From Micromonospora echinospora (GTDB lineage: Bacteria; Actinomycetota; Actinomycetes; Mycobacteriales; Micromonosporaceae), in NCBI RefSeq assembly GCF_014203425.1, contig NZ_JACHJC010000001.1, positions 5,296,001 to 5,360,000 of the forward strand: a DNA stretch of 64,000 nucleotides. Reading direction: 5' to 3'. This document shows, one piece after another, positions 1-13,604 of this stretch. Positions within the stretch are counted from its first letter, which is position 1. The number at the start of each line of letters is the position of its first letter. The notes beneath the pieces are model-generated. The model was not told the origin of the DNA. It saw only the letters and a list, made by a program, of their open reading frames with translations, and made no database searches. The translations under genes and the position numbers were made by a program.

Positions 1-3000
1 ACGTGAGGCCGGCCGCGACCGCGCGGAACTCGTCGAGCATCGGGTCCATGCGCGGCGAGTGGAACGCGTGCGACACCCGCAGCCGGCTGGTGCGGCGCCC
101 GGCCGCGCGCAGGGTGTCCGCGACGGCCAGCACCGCGTCGGTGTCGCCGGACAGGACGACGCTGGTGGGGCCGTTGACGGCGGCGAGGCCCACCCGGTCG
201 GTCAGGTGCGCGGCGACCTCGGCCTCGTCGGCCTCGACGGCGACCATCGCGCCCCCGGCGGGCAGCTGCTGCATCAGCCGGGCTCGGGCGGCGACCAGCG
301 CCGCCGCGTCGGCGAGGGAGAACACCCCGGCCACGTGCGCGGCGGCAAGCTCGCCGACGGAGTGGCCGAGCACCGCGTCGGGGCGGACCCCCCAGTGCTC
401 CAGGAGGCGGTAGAGCGCCACCTCGAAGGCGAACAGGCCCGGCTGGGTGTACAGGGTCTCGTCGAGCAGTTCGGCCGCTGCGGTGCCCTCGGCCGCGAGG
501 ACGACGTCCGCGACGGGGAGCGGGGCGTGGCCGGCGAGGCAGCGGTCGAGTTCGGCGCAGGCCGCGTCGAAGGCGGCCGCGAAGACGGGGTACGCCGCGT
601 GCAGCTCGTGGCCCATGCCGGCGCGCTGGCCGCCCTGCCCACCGAAGAGCAGGCCGAGTCGGCCGTCGACGACCCGGCCGGTCAGCACGCCCGGCAGGTC
701 CGGGTCCGGTCCGCCGCGGGCCAGCGCGCCGAGCCCCGTCCGGGCGGACTCCGCGTCGCCCACCAGCACCACGGCCCGGTGTTCGAGAGCGGCGCGGGTG
801 GTGGCGAGGGCGTGCCCGGTGTCGGCCGGGTCGGCGTGCGCCCCCGGCCCGTCGAGCCAGGCCAGCAGGCGGGCCGCCTGGTCACGCAGCGCCTCGCCGG
901 AGGCAGCCGCGAGCAGCCACGGTACGGGCGGCCGAGCGGTGCCGGTCGACGGCCGCGCTGCCGCGGTGGCGGGCGGCGACTGCCGGGCGGCGTCCCCGGC
1001 GGCGGTCGGCGGATCGGCGAGGGCCTCGACGATGACGTGGGCGTTGGTGCCGCTGATGCCGAACGACGAGACGCCGGCCCGGCGGGGCCGGCGTACGTCG
1101 GGCCACGGGCGGGCCTCGGTGAGCACCTCGACCGCGCCGGCGGACCAGTCCACCTCGGACGTCGGGGCGTCCACGTGCAGGGTGCGCGGCAGTGTCCCGT
1201 GCCGCATCGCGAGCACCATCTTGATCACCCCGGCGGCCCCGGCGGCGGCCTGGGTGTGGCCGAGGTTGGACTTCAGCGAGCCCAGCCGCAGTGGTTCGGC
1301 GTCACCGCGGCCCACCCCGTACGTGGCGAGCAGCGCCTGCGCCTCGATCGGGTCGCCGAGGGACGTGCCGGTGCCGTGCGCCTCGACGGCGTCCACGTCG
1401 GCGGTGGAGAGCCCGGCCGCGTCCAGCGCCCGGCGGATGACCCGCTCCTGGGCGGGCCCGTTGGGGGCGGTCAGCCCGTTGGACGCGCCGTCGGAGTTGA
1501 CGGCGGAGCCGCGCAGCACGGCGAGGACGGGGTGCCCGTGCCGGCGGGCGTCGGAGAGCCGTTCCAGCAGCAGCACGGCGACGCCCTCGGACCAGCCGGT
1601 TCCGTCGGCGCCGTCGGCGAACGCCTTGCACCGGCCGTCCGGGGCGAGCCCGCGCTGCCGGCTGAACTCCACGAACGCCTGCGGGGTGCCCATCACCGCC
1701 ACGCCGCCGGCCACGGCGAGCGAGCAGTCCCCGGCGCGCAGCCCCTGGGCGGCCAGGTGCAGCGCCACCAGCGACGACGAGCACGCCGTGTCGACGGTGA
1801 CAGCCGGCCCCTCCAGCCCCAGCGCGTACGCGACCCGGCCGGAGACGACGCTGCCGGCGGTGCCGACGCCGAGGTAGCCCTCGGTGCCGGGCGGCGCCTG
1901 GCGCAGGTTCGCGGCGTAGTCGTGGTGCATGACGCCGGTGAAGACGCCCGTGGCGCTGCCGCGCAGCGAGGTGGGGTCGATGCCGGCCCGCTCGAACAGT
2001 TCCCAGGACGTCTCCAGCAGCAGCCGCTGCTGCGGGTCCATGGCGAGCGCCTCGCGCGGGCTGATCGCGAACAGGGTGGCGTCGAAGTCCGCGGCGCCGG
2101 TGAGGAAGCCGCCCACCCGGGCGTACGAGGTGCCGGGGCGGTCGGGGTCGTCGGAGAACAGGTTCGCCAGGTCCCAGCCCCGGTCCGTGGGGAACTCCGT
2201 GAGCCCTTCCCGGCCCTGGTCGACCAGCTCCCACAGCTCCTCGGGGGAGGCGACGCCGCCGGGGAGCCGGCAGGCCATGGCGACGACGGCCACCGGATCG
2301 TCCCCGGTGGACGGCACCACCGCCGGGTCCGTCGTGGGAGCGGCCTGCGCGGCGGCACCGCGCAGCCGGGCGGCGAGGTGCCGGGCGAGGGCCTGCGGGC
2401 TGGGCCGGTCGAACGCGGCCGTGGCGGAGAGCCGTACCCCGGTGGCCCGGGCCAGCCGGTCGCGCAACGCAACCGCCGCGACCGAGGTGAAGCCGAGTTC
2501 CTTGAAGGCGCGGCCGGGGCGGACCGCGGCCGGGCCGGGCAGCCCGGCCACCTGCGCGGTGGCGGCGCGGACCAGGTCGAGCAGGAGCCCGTCCCCCTCG
2601 GCGGTGGTGAGCCCGGCCAGCCGGCGGCGCAGCTCGGCGGCGTCCCGGTCGTCCGTGGCGTCGCCGGGCTCGGCCACGGGCCCGCGCCAGGCGGGGTACG
2701 CGGCGTCGGCGTGGCCCGCCGGGCGGGCGAGCACGACCAGGTCGGCGCCGTCGTGGGCCACGTCGAACGCGGCGAGGTCGGCCCGGACGGCCGCCGACGC
2801 GGTGCCCGCTGCGGGTCCGGTCGCCGCCGGCCCGCGCTCGGCGGGCGCGGTCGTGCCGACGAGCCGGGCCGGGTGACCGGCGGCCCGGCGGCGGGCGGCC
2901 AGGGCGTGCAGGGCGCCGACGGCCGAGGCGGCCCGTTCCCGGCCCGCGGCGCCCAGCAGGAGGGCGGACGGCGCGAGGACGGTGAACGCGGCCCCCGGGT

Positions 3001-5606
3001 GCCGGCTCGCGGCGTCCAGCGTCGCGGCGAGGCCGAGCAGCCGGGCTGCGGCCTCGGCGTCGGCCAGGTCGTCGTCGCACGGGCAGAGGAAGACGGCGCC
3101 GAACGCCTCGTCGCCCGCCCGCTCGGCGGGCAGTGGAACGGCTTCCGCACCGGCGGCGGTGAGTTCGGCGGCCAGGTCCGCCAGGGCCGGGGCGGGCGTC
3201 GCGCCAGCGTGCAGCAGCCGCAGCCGGCGGGCGCGGTGCGCGGCGACGAGGTGCCGGGCCAGCGCGGCGCCGGTCGGTCCGTCGGCGCCGGTGACCAGGA
3301 CGGGACGCTCCGGGTCGGCCACGGTCGCCGGCCGTCCCGGCACGGTCGCCGGGGCGGGCACGAGGGCCGCGTGCCGGGCCGCCCCGACCCGCAGGGCGAC
3401 CTGCGCGGCGCCGGCGTCCACGACGGCGGGCAGCAGGGCGAGCGAGCGGTCCGCGGCGTCGTGGTCGACCAGCACGATCCGGTCCGGGTACGCGGCCTGC
3501 AGGCTGCGCCCGACCGCCCAGACGGCGCCGGCCGCCGGATCGGGCCCGGCCCACCCGGCGGCGTCGCCCCCGGTGGCGGCTCCCCCGGCGACGTCTCCCG
3601 CAGTGGCCTCGCCTGCGGCGGCGTCTTGCGCGGGGGCGTCGCCCGCGCTGCCGGCACCGCTCGTGCCGGGGCCGTTGGCCGCGTCGCCGGCCGGGCCGGT
3701 CAGCAGCATCAGCCGGGTGCCGGCGAAGCGGTCGTCGTCGAGCCAGCCACGCAACCGGTCGGCGAGGTCCGCCGCGTCGGCGTCGGCCGGCCCGGCCAGC
3801 AGCACCGTCACGTCGGGCGCGTCGGGAGTCTCGCGCAGGGTGGCCAGATCCCGGTGGGCCCGGAACCGCTCCCCCGGCGACGCCGCGCGCAGCGGCTCCA
3901 CCAGCGGCTCGCTCCCGGCGCCGACGAGCGCCCAGCGGCGGGCCGGGGCGGCGGCGTCCTGCGCGGCCGCCGGGACGGGCGTCGCCACCGGCGGTACGGC
4001 GGCCAGGTCCAGCGGTCGCCAGGCGAGCAGGCTGAGCGCCTCGTGGTGGCTGCCGTTGACCGCCCGCAGCCGGGCCGGCCCGTCGAGCAGGAGCCGGCGG
4101 GTGACCTTGCCGGACGCGGTGCGGGGCACCTGCCCGATCTCGTACAGCGCCTCGGGGACCTTGTGGTAGCTGAGCCTCTCCCGGCAGGCCGCGTACCCGG
4201 CACGGGGGTCGAAGCCCTCCGGCCCCGGCACCACGAACGCCACCGGCACCTCGCCGAGCACCTCGTGCGGCCGGCCGGTCACCGCCACGTCGGCGACGCC
4301 GGGCACCGCGCGCAGCGCCTCCTCCACCTCGCCCGGGTGGATCTTCTCCCCGCCCCGGATGATCAGCTCCTGGTGGCGGCCGGTGACGAAGATGTTGCCG
4401 TCGGTGTCGCGGCGGGCCAGGTCACCGGTGCGGTACCAGCTGTCGCGCAGGGCGGCGGCGGTGACCTCCGGCAGGCCGTGGTAGCCGAGCATGACGCTCG
4501 GACCGCTGACCCAGACCTCCCCCTCGGCGCCGGTCGGCACGTCCAGACCCGTCTGCGGGCTGACCAGGCGCACCTCGACGCCGGGCACCGCGCGCCCGCA
4601 GGAGCCCTCGACCCGGGGCTGCTCCGGCCGGGTGACGGCGATCGAGCCGCAGGTCTCCGTGCTGCCGTACGCGTCGAGCAGCGGAGCGTCGAAGACCTCG
4701 TCGAACGCCCGCCGCAGCGCGCCGGTGGTGATCGCCCCGCCGACCAGGCAGACCCGCAGGGCCGGGGCGCGGAAGCCGGTCTCCCGGGCGGCGGTGACCA
4801 GGTGGTGGTACATGGCCGGCACACCGGCGAGCACGGTGGCCTCGTCCTCGTCGACCGCGCGCAGCACGTCGTCGGCGGAGAAGCCGTCGATGAGCCGGGC
4901 CGTGGCCCCGACCGCCGTCACGCTGAGCACGCACCCGATGTGGGAGAGGCTGTGGAACAGCGGCAGTGGCCAGACCACCCGGTCGGCGGCGGTGAGCCCG
5001 GGGATCGGCACGTAACAGGCGGCGACCGACCAGAGGCAGGTGCGCTGGGTGGAAAGGACACCCTTGGGCCGGCCGGTGGTGCCGGAGGTGTAGAGCATCC
5101 AGGCCACCTCGTCGAGGCCCAGGTCGTCGCGGGCCCCCACGGACGGCTCGGTGTCGACCAGGTCGCGCCAGGCGACGACCCCGTCCGGAACCGGGTTGTC
5201 CCCGGTGACCACGATCCGCAGGGCCGGCCGGCCGGTACGCAGCCGCAGCATCTGGTCGAGGTGACGCGGGTCGGTGACCACCAGCACCGCGCCGGAGTCG
5301 TCCAGCAGATGGGCCAGTTCCGCGTCGGTGCTGTGCGGATTCACCGGCACGCCGACCGCGGCGGCCCGCGTGACGGCCAGCCAGGTCTCCACCGTCTCCA
5401 CGCGGTTGCCGAGGCAGAAGGCCACCCGGTCGCCCCGGGCGACCCCGGCTGCCGCCAGGTGACCGGCCAGCCGACGGGTCCGCGCCGCCAGATCGGCGTA
5501 TCCGACCGCCCGGCGGTCGTCGCGGAATGCGACCTTGTTCCCCGACCTGGCGGCGTGCGCCTCGATCAGATCGGACAACGGCTGGATCAGGTCGCTCCGA
5601 AGCATG
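1..5606 (-). CDS. Ansamycin-type modular PKS, AHBA loading module plus module 1 (partial, C-terminus outside window)
   Basis: Reading leftward from an ATG at 5606, the frame stays open to the window edge, about 1868 residues. Domain order: AMP-ligase (about residues 1-510, ending in the A10-like [11 protein letters not shown]); a KR-like domain (about 540-960) with a degenerate nucleotide motif (TGADGPTG) and no catalytic Tyr in the usual place; ACP (Ser near 1041 in LGFTS); KS with DTACSSS (near 1270), EAHGTGT and KSNLGHTQ; then AT with GHSVGE (near 1745). The AT carries ETLYTQ and HAFHS, signatures of malonyl-CoA selection. The N-terminus closely resembles RifA, which activates and loads 3-amino-5-hydroxybenzoate. 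The AHBA genes nearby support that starter. Role inferred: load AHBA and perform the first extension of an ansamycin chain. The stretch 5607-5839 to the next gene is a divergent promoter region. Confidence 0.93.
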
Positions 5607-5700
5607 TCACCACATCCATCCGTCGGCGAGACTCCTCATCCGCGGCGTAGACCTCGCTCGCCGTAGCGGCCCAAGTCTTCCGAGCACCCTGCCGGTGTCC

Positions 5701-5720
5701 TACCCCTGCCACCCCCTAAG
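5701..5720 (-). promoter_or_regulatory. Phased AGGGG direct repeat upstream of the PKS (candidate operator i)
   Basis: Read on the minus strand, two copies of an A-GGGG core (TTAGGGGG and GCAGGGGTA) lie 10 bp apart, about 95 bp upstream of the PKS start and in the region divergent to the gene at 5840. The same motif with the same phase recurs at 20599-20624 and 26095-26110, and with a 22-bp phase at 9558-9586. The regulator is unknown. Confidence 0.4.
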
Positions 5721-5839
5721 TCGTCCCCAGTTCGGAGCGCCGATCGGGTGGTGGAACGGGCCCGCGGGCCGATGATGGGGCGACCCCCGCGGACCGTCGA
5801 ATCCCGTGCTCCACCCGCCCGTCAGCCGAGGTGCCGTCG

Positions 5840-6664
5840 TTGGAACGCTGCTGGTTGTTCGCCCGTTCGGCCGTACCGGCCGGCGGCTGCCCGGGCACGC
5901 GACTGACCGAGCTGGTCGGCACCGTCCTGACCGGGCTGGTCGCCGCCGCCCGCCGGGCCGATCCCGGCATGGACTGGTTCTTCGACCCGGAGGACTCCCC
6001 CGCCGGGCGGCTGAGCCTCGGTTTCCATGCCGCCCCCGCCGCGCTCGACGCGGTACGGGCAGGACTGCTCGCCTACGACCCGGGGACGTCCCTCGCCGGG
6101 GACCGGTACGTCGTGCGCGATCCCGCGCGGGGCGGCCCGCTCGCGTTCGCGGGCAGCGAACTGGCCCTCACCCTGCTCGGCGGCGACGTGCCCTGGCTGG
6201 CCGGCGGCGAGTTGCCGCTGGCCGTGGCGCACCTGCGGCACCTGACCGGGCTGATGCCGGCCGCCGACCGCCTGGCGTTCCTGTTCCTGCACTGGCAGGA
6301 ACGCGGCCAGCGGCTCACCGGCGCGCAGCGGCGGGACCTGGCCGCGCAGGCCGACGCCGGGGCGGAGAAGATCGTCCTGTCGGCCGGTGACCTACCGCTG
6401 GGCGGGGACGTGGCAGTGGCGTGGCAGCGCTACCTGGACCGGGTGACCGACGTGGTGGGCCACGACCACCCGACGGCGCCTCCCGGGTTCCTGCTGGCGC
6501 ACCACGCGCAGCTCACCCACGATCGGTGGGGCATCCGGCCGGAGGTCGACTCGCTGGCCGCGCTGGCGCTGCGCCTGTCGATGGTGCGGGGCAGCCCGGC
6601 CGCGACCGCGCCGGCCCGCGTTCCGCAGAGGAGGCAGCAGCCACATGCGCGCACCGGTACCTGA
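5840..6664 (+). CDS. Unknown protein, weak resemblance to thiopeptide/lantibiotic LanB-type C-terminal domain
   Basis: About 274 residues. A TTG at 5840 has a GAGG 9 bases upstream; a GTG at 5831 is the alternative but has no spaced ribosome site. No signal peptide or membrane segment is evident. The N-terminus has a Trp-rich stretch (CWLFARS, MDWFFDPEDSP). Near the C-terminus the pattern LLAHHAQLTHDRW followed by ALALRL resembles the end of LanB/SpaB C-terminal (thiopeptide-type) domains, where a similar HxxxNRL segment precedes an Ala/Leu-rich helix. That similarity is by eye and weak. The gene overlaps the aminoDHQ synthase start by 20 bp, so the two are translationally coupled and it very probably belongs to the ansamycin pathway. 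Function not assigned. Confidence 0.7.
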   Translation: MERCWLFARSAVPAGGCPGTRLTELVGTVLTGLVAAARRADPGMDWFFDPEDSPAGRLSLGFHAAPAALDAVRAGLLAYDPGTSLAGDRYVVRDPARGGPLAFAGSELALTLLGGDVPWLAGGELPLAVAHLRHLTGLMPAADRLAFLFLHWQERGQRLTGAQRRDLAAQADAGAEKIVLSAGDLPLGGDVAVAWQRYLDRVTDVVGHDHPTAPPGFLLAHHAQLTHDRWGIRPEVDSLAALALRLSMVRGSPAATAPARVPQRRQQPHARTGT

Positions 6665-7682
6665 CCGTCCCGCCAGCGAGCCGGCCCGCGTCGAGGTGGC
6701 ACTCGGGGAACGGTCGTACCCGGTGCTGATCGGTCCCGGCGTGCGCCACCGGCTCCCGGCGGAGGTGGCGCGGATCGGCGCCCAGCGGGTCGTGGTGGTC
6801 TCGGCCCGGCCACCGGAGTGGACGCCCGACCCGGGCGTGCCGCACCGGGTGGTGCCGGTCCGCGACGGCGAGCACGACAAGAACCTGACCACTGTGGAAC
6901 AGCTCTGCCGGGCGTTCGCCGAGTTCGGGCTGACCCGGACGGACGCCGTGGTCTCCTGCGGCGGCGGCACCACCACGGACGTGGTCGGGCTGGCCGCCGG
7001 CCTCTACCACCGGGGCGTACCGGTGATCCACCTGCCGACCTCGCTGCTGGCCCAGGTGGACGCCAGCGTCGGTGGGAAGACCGCCGTCAACCTGCCGGAG
7101 GGCAAGAACCTCGTGGGCGTGTACTGGCAGCCCCGGGCGGTGCTCTGCGACACCGAGCACCTGGGGACGCTGCCGCAGCGGGAGTGGCGCAACGGGTACG
7201 GGGAGATCGCCCGGGCGCACTTCATCGGCGCCGGTGATCTGCGTGACCGGCCGGTGGCGGAGCAGATCGCCGCGTCGGTGGCGTTGAAGGCCCGGGTGGT
7301 GGCCGCGGACGAGCGGGACTCCGGCCTGCGGCACATCCTCAACTACGGCCACACGCTCGGGCACGCGTTGGAGCGGGCCACCGACTTCGGCCTGCGCCAC
7401 GGTGAGGCGGTAGGCGTCGGCACGGTCTTCGCGGGCCGGCTGGCCGGCGTCCTCGGCCGGGTACCGGCCGACCGGGTGGCCGAGCACCACGACGTGGTGG
7501 CGGGCTACGGGCTCGACACCACGCTGCCCGCCGGCGTCGACCACGACGAGCTGATCGCGCTGATGCGCCGGGACAAGAAGGCCACCTCGGGCCTCTCCTT
7601 CGTCCTGGACGGACCGGGCGGAGTCGAGCTGGTCGCCCGCGTCCCCGAGGCCGCTGTGCGTACCGCACTTTCCGGCATGTGA
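6645..7682 (+). CDS. rifG: Aminodehydroquinate synthase (AroB/RifG family)
   Basis: 345 residues, normal for the 3-dehydroquinate synthase family. The AroB core is intact: the NAD-binding SCGGGTTTD, then HLPTSLLAQVDASVGGKT and the metal-ligand segment NYGHTLGHALE; a further HG is in LRHGEAVGVG. Where primary AroB normally reads EVIKYG, this protein has GEIARAH, a divergence consistent with the amino-shikimate paralogues. In the AHBA pathway this enzyme cyclises aminoDAHP to aminoDHQ. It is coupled to the upstream unknown gene, and its convergent neighbour is the ATP-grasp gene. Confidence 0.9.
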   Translation: MRAPVPDRPASEPARVEVALGERSYPVLIGPGVRHRLPAEVARIGAQRVVVVSARPPEWTPDPGVPHRVVPVRDGEHDKNLTTVEQLCRAFAEFGLTRTDAVVSCGGGTTTDVVGLAAGLYHRGVPVIHLPTSLLAQVDASVGGKTAVNLPEGKNLVGVYWQPRAVLCDTEHLGTLPQREWRNGYGEIARAHFIGAGDLRDRPVAEQIAASVALKARVVAADERDSGLRHILNYGHTLGHALERATDFGLRHGEAVGVGTVFAGRLAGVLGRVPADRVAEHHDVVAGYGLDTTLPAGVDHDELIALMRRDKKATSGLSFVLDGPGGVELVARVPEAAVRTALSGM

Positions 7683-7701
7683 GGCCGACACCGCCGGGTG
7701 C

Positions 7702-7746
7702 CCGTTCGCCGGCCGGCGCCGCGGGGGCGGCCGGGCCGGCGAACGG
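7702..7746. terminator. Bidirectional hairpin between convergent genes
   Basis: Perfect 13-bp inverted repeat (CCGTTCGCCGGCC at 7702-7714 with its complement at 7734-7746) in the gap between the convergent aminoDHQ synthase and ATP-grasp genes. No U-tract is present, as is usual in GC-rich actinomycetes. Confidence 0.6.
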
Positions 7747-7787
7747 ATGACGAGCCGCCGGAGCCGAGCGGGCCCGGACCGGCGGCG

Positions 7788-8978
7788 TCAGGTGCCCAGG
7801 GCCCGCTGGATCTGCGCCACCAGCACGCCGCAGGCGTACCGGTCCGCGGCCCCGACCATGCCGACGATGGTCGCCGGCAGCGGGCCGTTGTCCGTCTCCG
7901 CCGGGTCGTGGTGCATGAACACGACGAACTGCCCCCGGTCGATGAACGGCGCGAGGATCGGCTCGGCGTCGACGCCGGGGGCCAGTGAGAAGAACGTGGT
8001 CATGGCGCACGGATGCCGGCCCAGCAGCGAGCTGCGGTGCAGCAGCGAGGTGGTGGCCCCGCTGACCCGGAAGTTCGGGTCGATGACCCGCAGGGCGCCG
8101 TCGCGGCCGATCCCGGCGTCGAAGGAGCAGTAGCCCCGGTACCCGAGCGCGCTGGCCTTTCGGACCCCTACGGTCAGCGCTTCGACCAGTTCCTCCGGGG
8201 GCTGGTCGTCGTCCATCACACAACCGACCCACGTCGAGGTGGGCTGCGGCAGGTGTACCGACGATCCGAAGTAGTGCACCGATCCGCTGTCGGTCACGCC
8301 GAACTGGATACCCCAGATCGTCTGGAAGGGCACCTCCTCCTCGACGATCCACTGCTCGCTCACCTGTTCCAACTGGTTGAACAGGGAACGGTTCCGCCGG
8401 TCCCGCAACCGACGGGTGAAGATCGCAATTCCGCTGGACACCTCGACCCCGGCCGGTTTGATGACCGCCGGCCGGCGGTCCCGCGCCACGATCCGGCGGA
8501 CCTCGGCGGGGGTGGCGACCTGCCGGCGGGGCAGGTACTCCGGCGCGACCAGAGTCTCCAGCACGGTCTTGTTGTTGAGGCGGGCGACCAGATCCGCGGG
8601 CACCCGGGCGCGAGCGGCCCGCAGCAGCGGGTCATGCGGAGGAAACTGGAACTCCAGCGTCTCGCCCCGCTCGACGGCTTCCCGCGCGTACCGCACCGCC
8701 TGCGCGCCGGAACGGAACTTCCGCAGGTCGCTGGGCGTCTTCAGACCACTCCGGCTGAGCAGACGCAGCGACTTGTCCGCGCTGGAGCCAGTGCTGCAAA
8801 TCGCCGCCGACTGGTGCGGAAGGGTCAGGTGCAGACCCGTGATCATGTCCAGGCCGTTGTAGAGAGCGGCGCCCGCGCCGGCGAGATAGGGGCTGTCGGC
8901 GGTGGCCGACGGGTCGGGCGGCCGGGCCAGGACCACCCCGTCGTGTGCGAACACCTGTACCTGGATGGGCACCTGCAT
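7788..8978 (-). CDS. ATP-grasp family ligase of the ansamycin/NRPS cluster
   Basis: 396 residues from the ATG at 8978, preceded by AGGAGA; an in-frame ATG five codons upstream overlaps that ribosome site. ATP-grasp features are visible: AVIKPAGVEVSSG (nucleotide-binding Lys and Gly-rich loop), WIVEEEVPF (the hinge Glu pair), FDAGIGRDG, and the metal-binding VIDPNFRVSG near the C-terminus. ATP-grasp ligases couple a carboxylate to an amine through an acyl-phosphate. The gene is divergent from the NRPS pair, so an amide-bond step on an AHBA- or amino-acid-derived unit is the likely job. The substrate cannot be read from sequence. Not a D-Ala ligase or carbamoyl-phosphate synthase by motif layout. 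Confidence 0.8.
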   Translation of the reverse strand: MQVPIQVQVFAHDGVVLARPPDPSATADSPYLAGAGAALYNGLDMITGLHLTLPHQSAAICSTGSSADKSLRLLSRSGLKTPSDLRKFRSGAQAVRYAREAVERGETLEFQFPPHDPLLRAARARVPADLVARLNNKTVLETLVAPEYLPRRQVATPAEVRRIVARDRRPAVIKPAGVEVSSGIAIFTRRLRDRRNRSLFNQLEQVSEQWIVEEEVPFQTIWGIQFGVTDSGSVHYFGSSVHLPQPTSTWVGCVMDDDQPPEELVEALTVGVRKASALGYRGYCSFDAGIGRDGALRVIDPNFRVSGATTSLLHRSSLLGRHPCAMTTFFSLAPGVDAEPILAPFIDRGQFVVFMHHDPAETDNGPLPATIVGMVGAADRYACGVLVAQIQRALGT

Positions 8979-9794
8979 CTGGTCTCCTGACATGCCGGCC
9001 CGGTGCGGGCCTCGGGGTGGCGGTGAAACCGGTGCGCCACGGCCACGAACAGCGGAGAACGTGGCCGAAGGGGTGGGCTCCCGGTCCTGATGCGGCCGCT
9101 CGGCCGCGAGAGCCGGGCGTGCCGCGTGCACCGACCGGACGGTCGTGAGCTGGACCGGCCGGGAAGCCGGCTGGCTCATGGCCAGCGTTGCGGCGGCGAG
9201 GTGCACACCGCCGGTCAGCGGTTGAGTTTCCAGCCACCGACCGGCGTCATGATCGAAAGATGATAGTCACTACGCATTGCCCCGGGATGGGCCGGACAGG
9301 CGAACGCGGACGGCTCTTTCGCCGCCGAGGCCGCCGATACTCCTAGCGGGGCCATCGACTCGGGCTGACCGAAAAGCTGTTCTTCAGAAGGGCTGGAGTC
9401 GCCGGACGGCGCTGTCGCAGCCCGCGCTGTCGAGTGCCCGGATTCCGACGGCCGCGCCCCCTGCCAGCTCACATCGCCGACCCGGCCTCGACGCGGCCGG
9501 CGGGCACCGCCGAAACGTCCCAGGCCTGCCCGAGGAGGAGATCTCCGGCTGATGCGCTAGGGGTCGACGTGCCGATCTCTAGGGGTGTACGTCACTGCAC
9601 AGCGCTTCGTATGGTCGGGCCCCGTCGGCTCGTCGTTGCCACTCTCAGCGCACCGGATCGGGTGGCCCGCGAGCGGTGCCGCCCGTCGACGCGCCTCGCG
9701 TCACCCCCCACCGTCCGGCGTACGGCATCCCGGCTGACCGATCGTCGCGGCCCTGAGCCTTTCGGTCGTCCCCTTTCGATCGGAGGTCGAGCTG
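8979..9794. other. 816-bp divergent intergenic region (ATP-grasp / NRPS1)
   Basis: No convincing coding frame is seen. The segment must carry the promoters for the leftward ATP-grasp gene and the rightward NRPS genes. It holds TAGGGGT copies at 9558 and 9580, and a strong ribosome site CGGAGG at 9781. The last tens of bases resemble the leader of the second NRPS (13500-13604), including GATCGGAGG, so the leader was duplicated with the gene. Confidence 0.6.
9558..9586 (+). promoter_or_regulatory. TAGGGGT direct repeat upstream of NRPS1 (candidate operator ii)
   Basis: Two exact TAGGGGT heptamers (9558-9564 and 9580-9586) sit 22 bp apart, two helical turns, about 210-240 bp before the NRPS1 start and in the region shared with the divergent ATP-grasp gene. 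See the matching sites at 5701, 20599 and 26095. Confidence 0.4.
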
Positions 9795-13478
<3,684 letters not shown>

Positions 13479-13604
13479 CCGTCCGCCTTTGCGTACCGGT
13501 CCGCTCGTCGTCGGTGGCACGCGGCCCGTTGTCCCGAGAGTTCGTGGTTGTCCCCTCCGGCGCACCCCTCTGGGTGGCGCCGGCCCTGATCGGAGGCTGG
13601 CTCA

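Noticed and set aside
1302..3657. Two long minus-strand frames overlapping the PKS
   Set aside because: They are alternative frames of the PKS itself; only the frame from 5606 shows AMP-ligase, KS and AT motifs.
59..5650. Very long plus-strand open frame opposite the PKS
   Set aside because: Its product is Gly/Arg/Ala-rich without domains and mirrors the PKS on the other strand; high GC opens such antisense frames.
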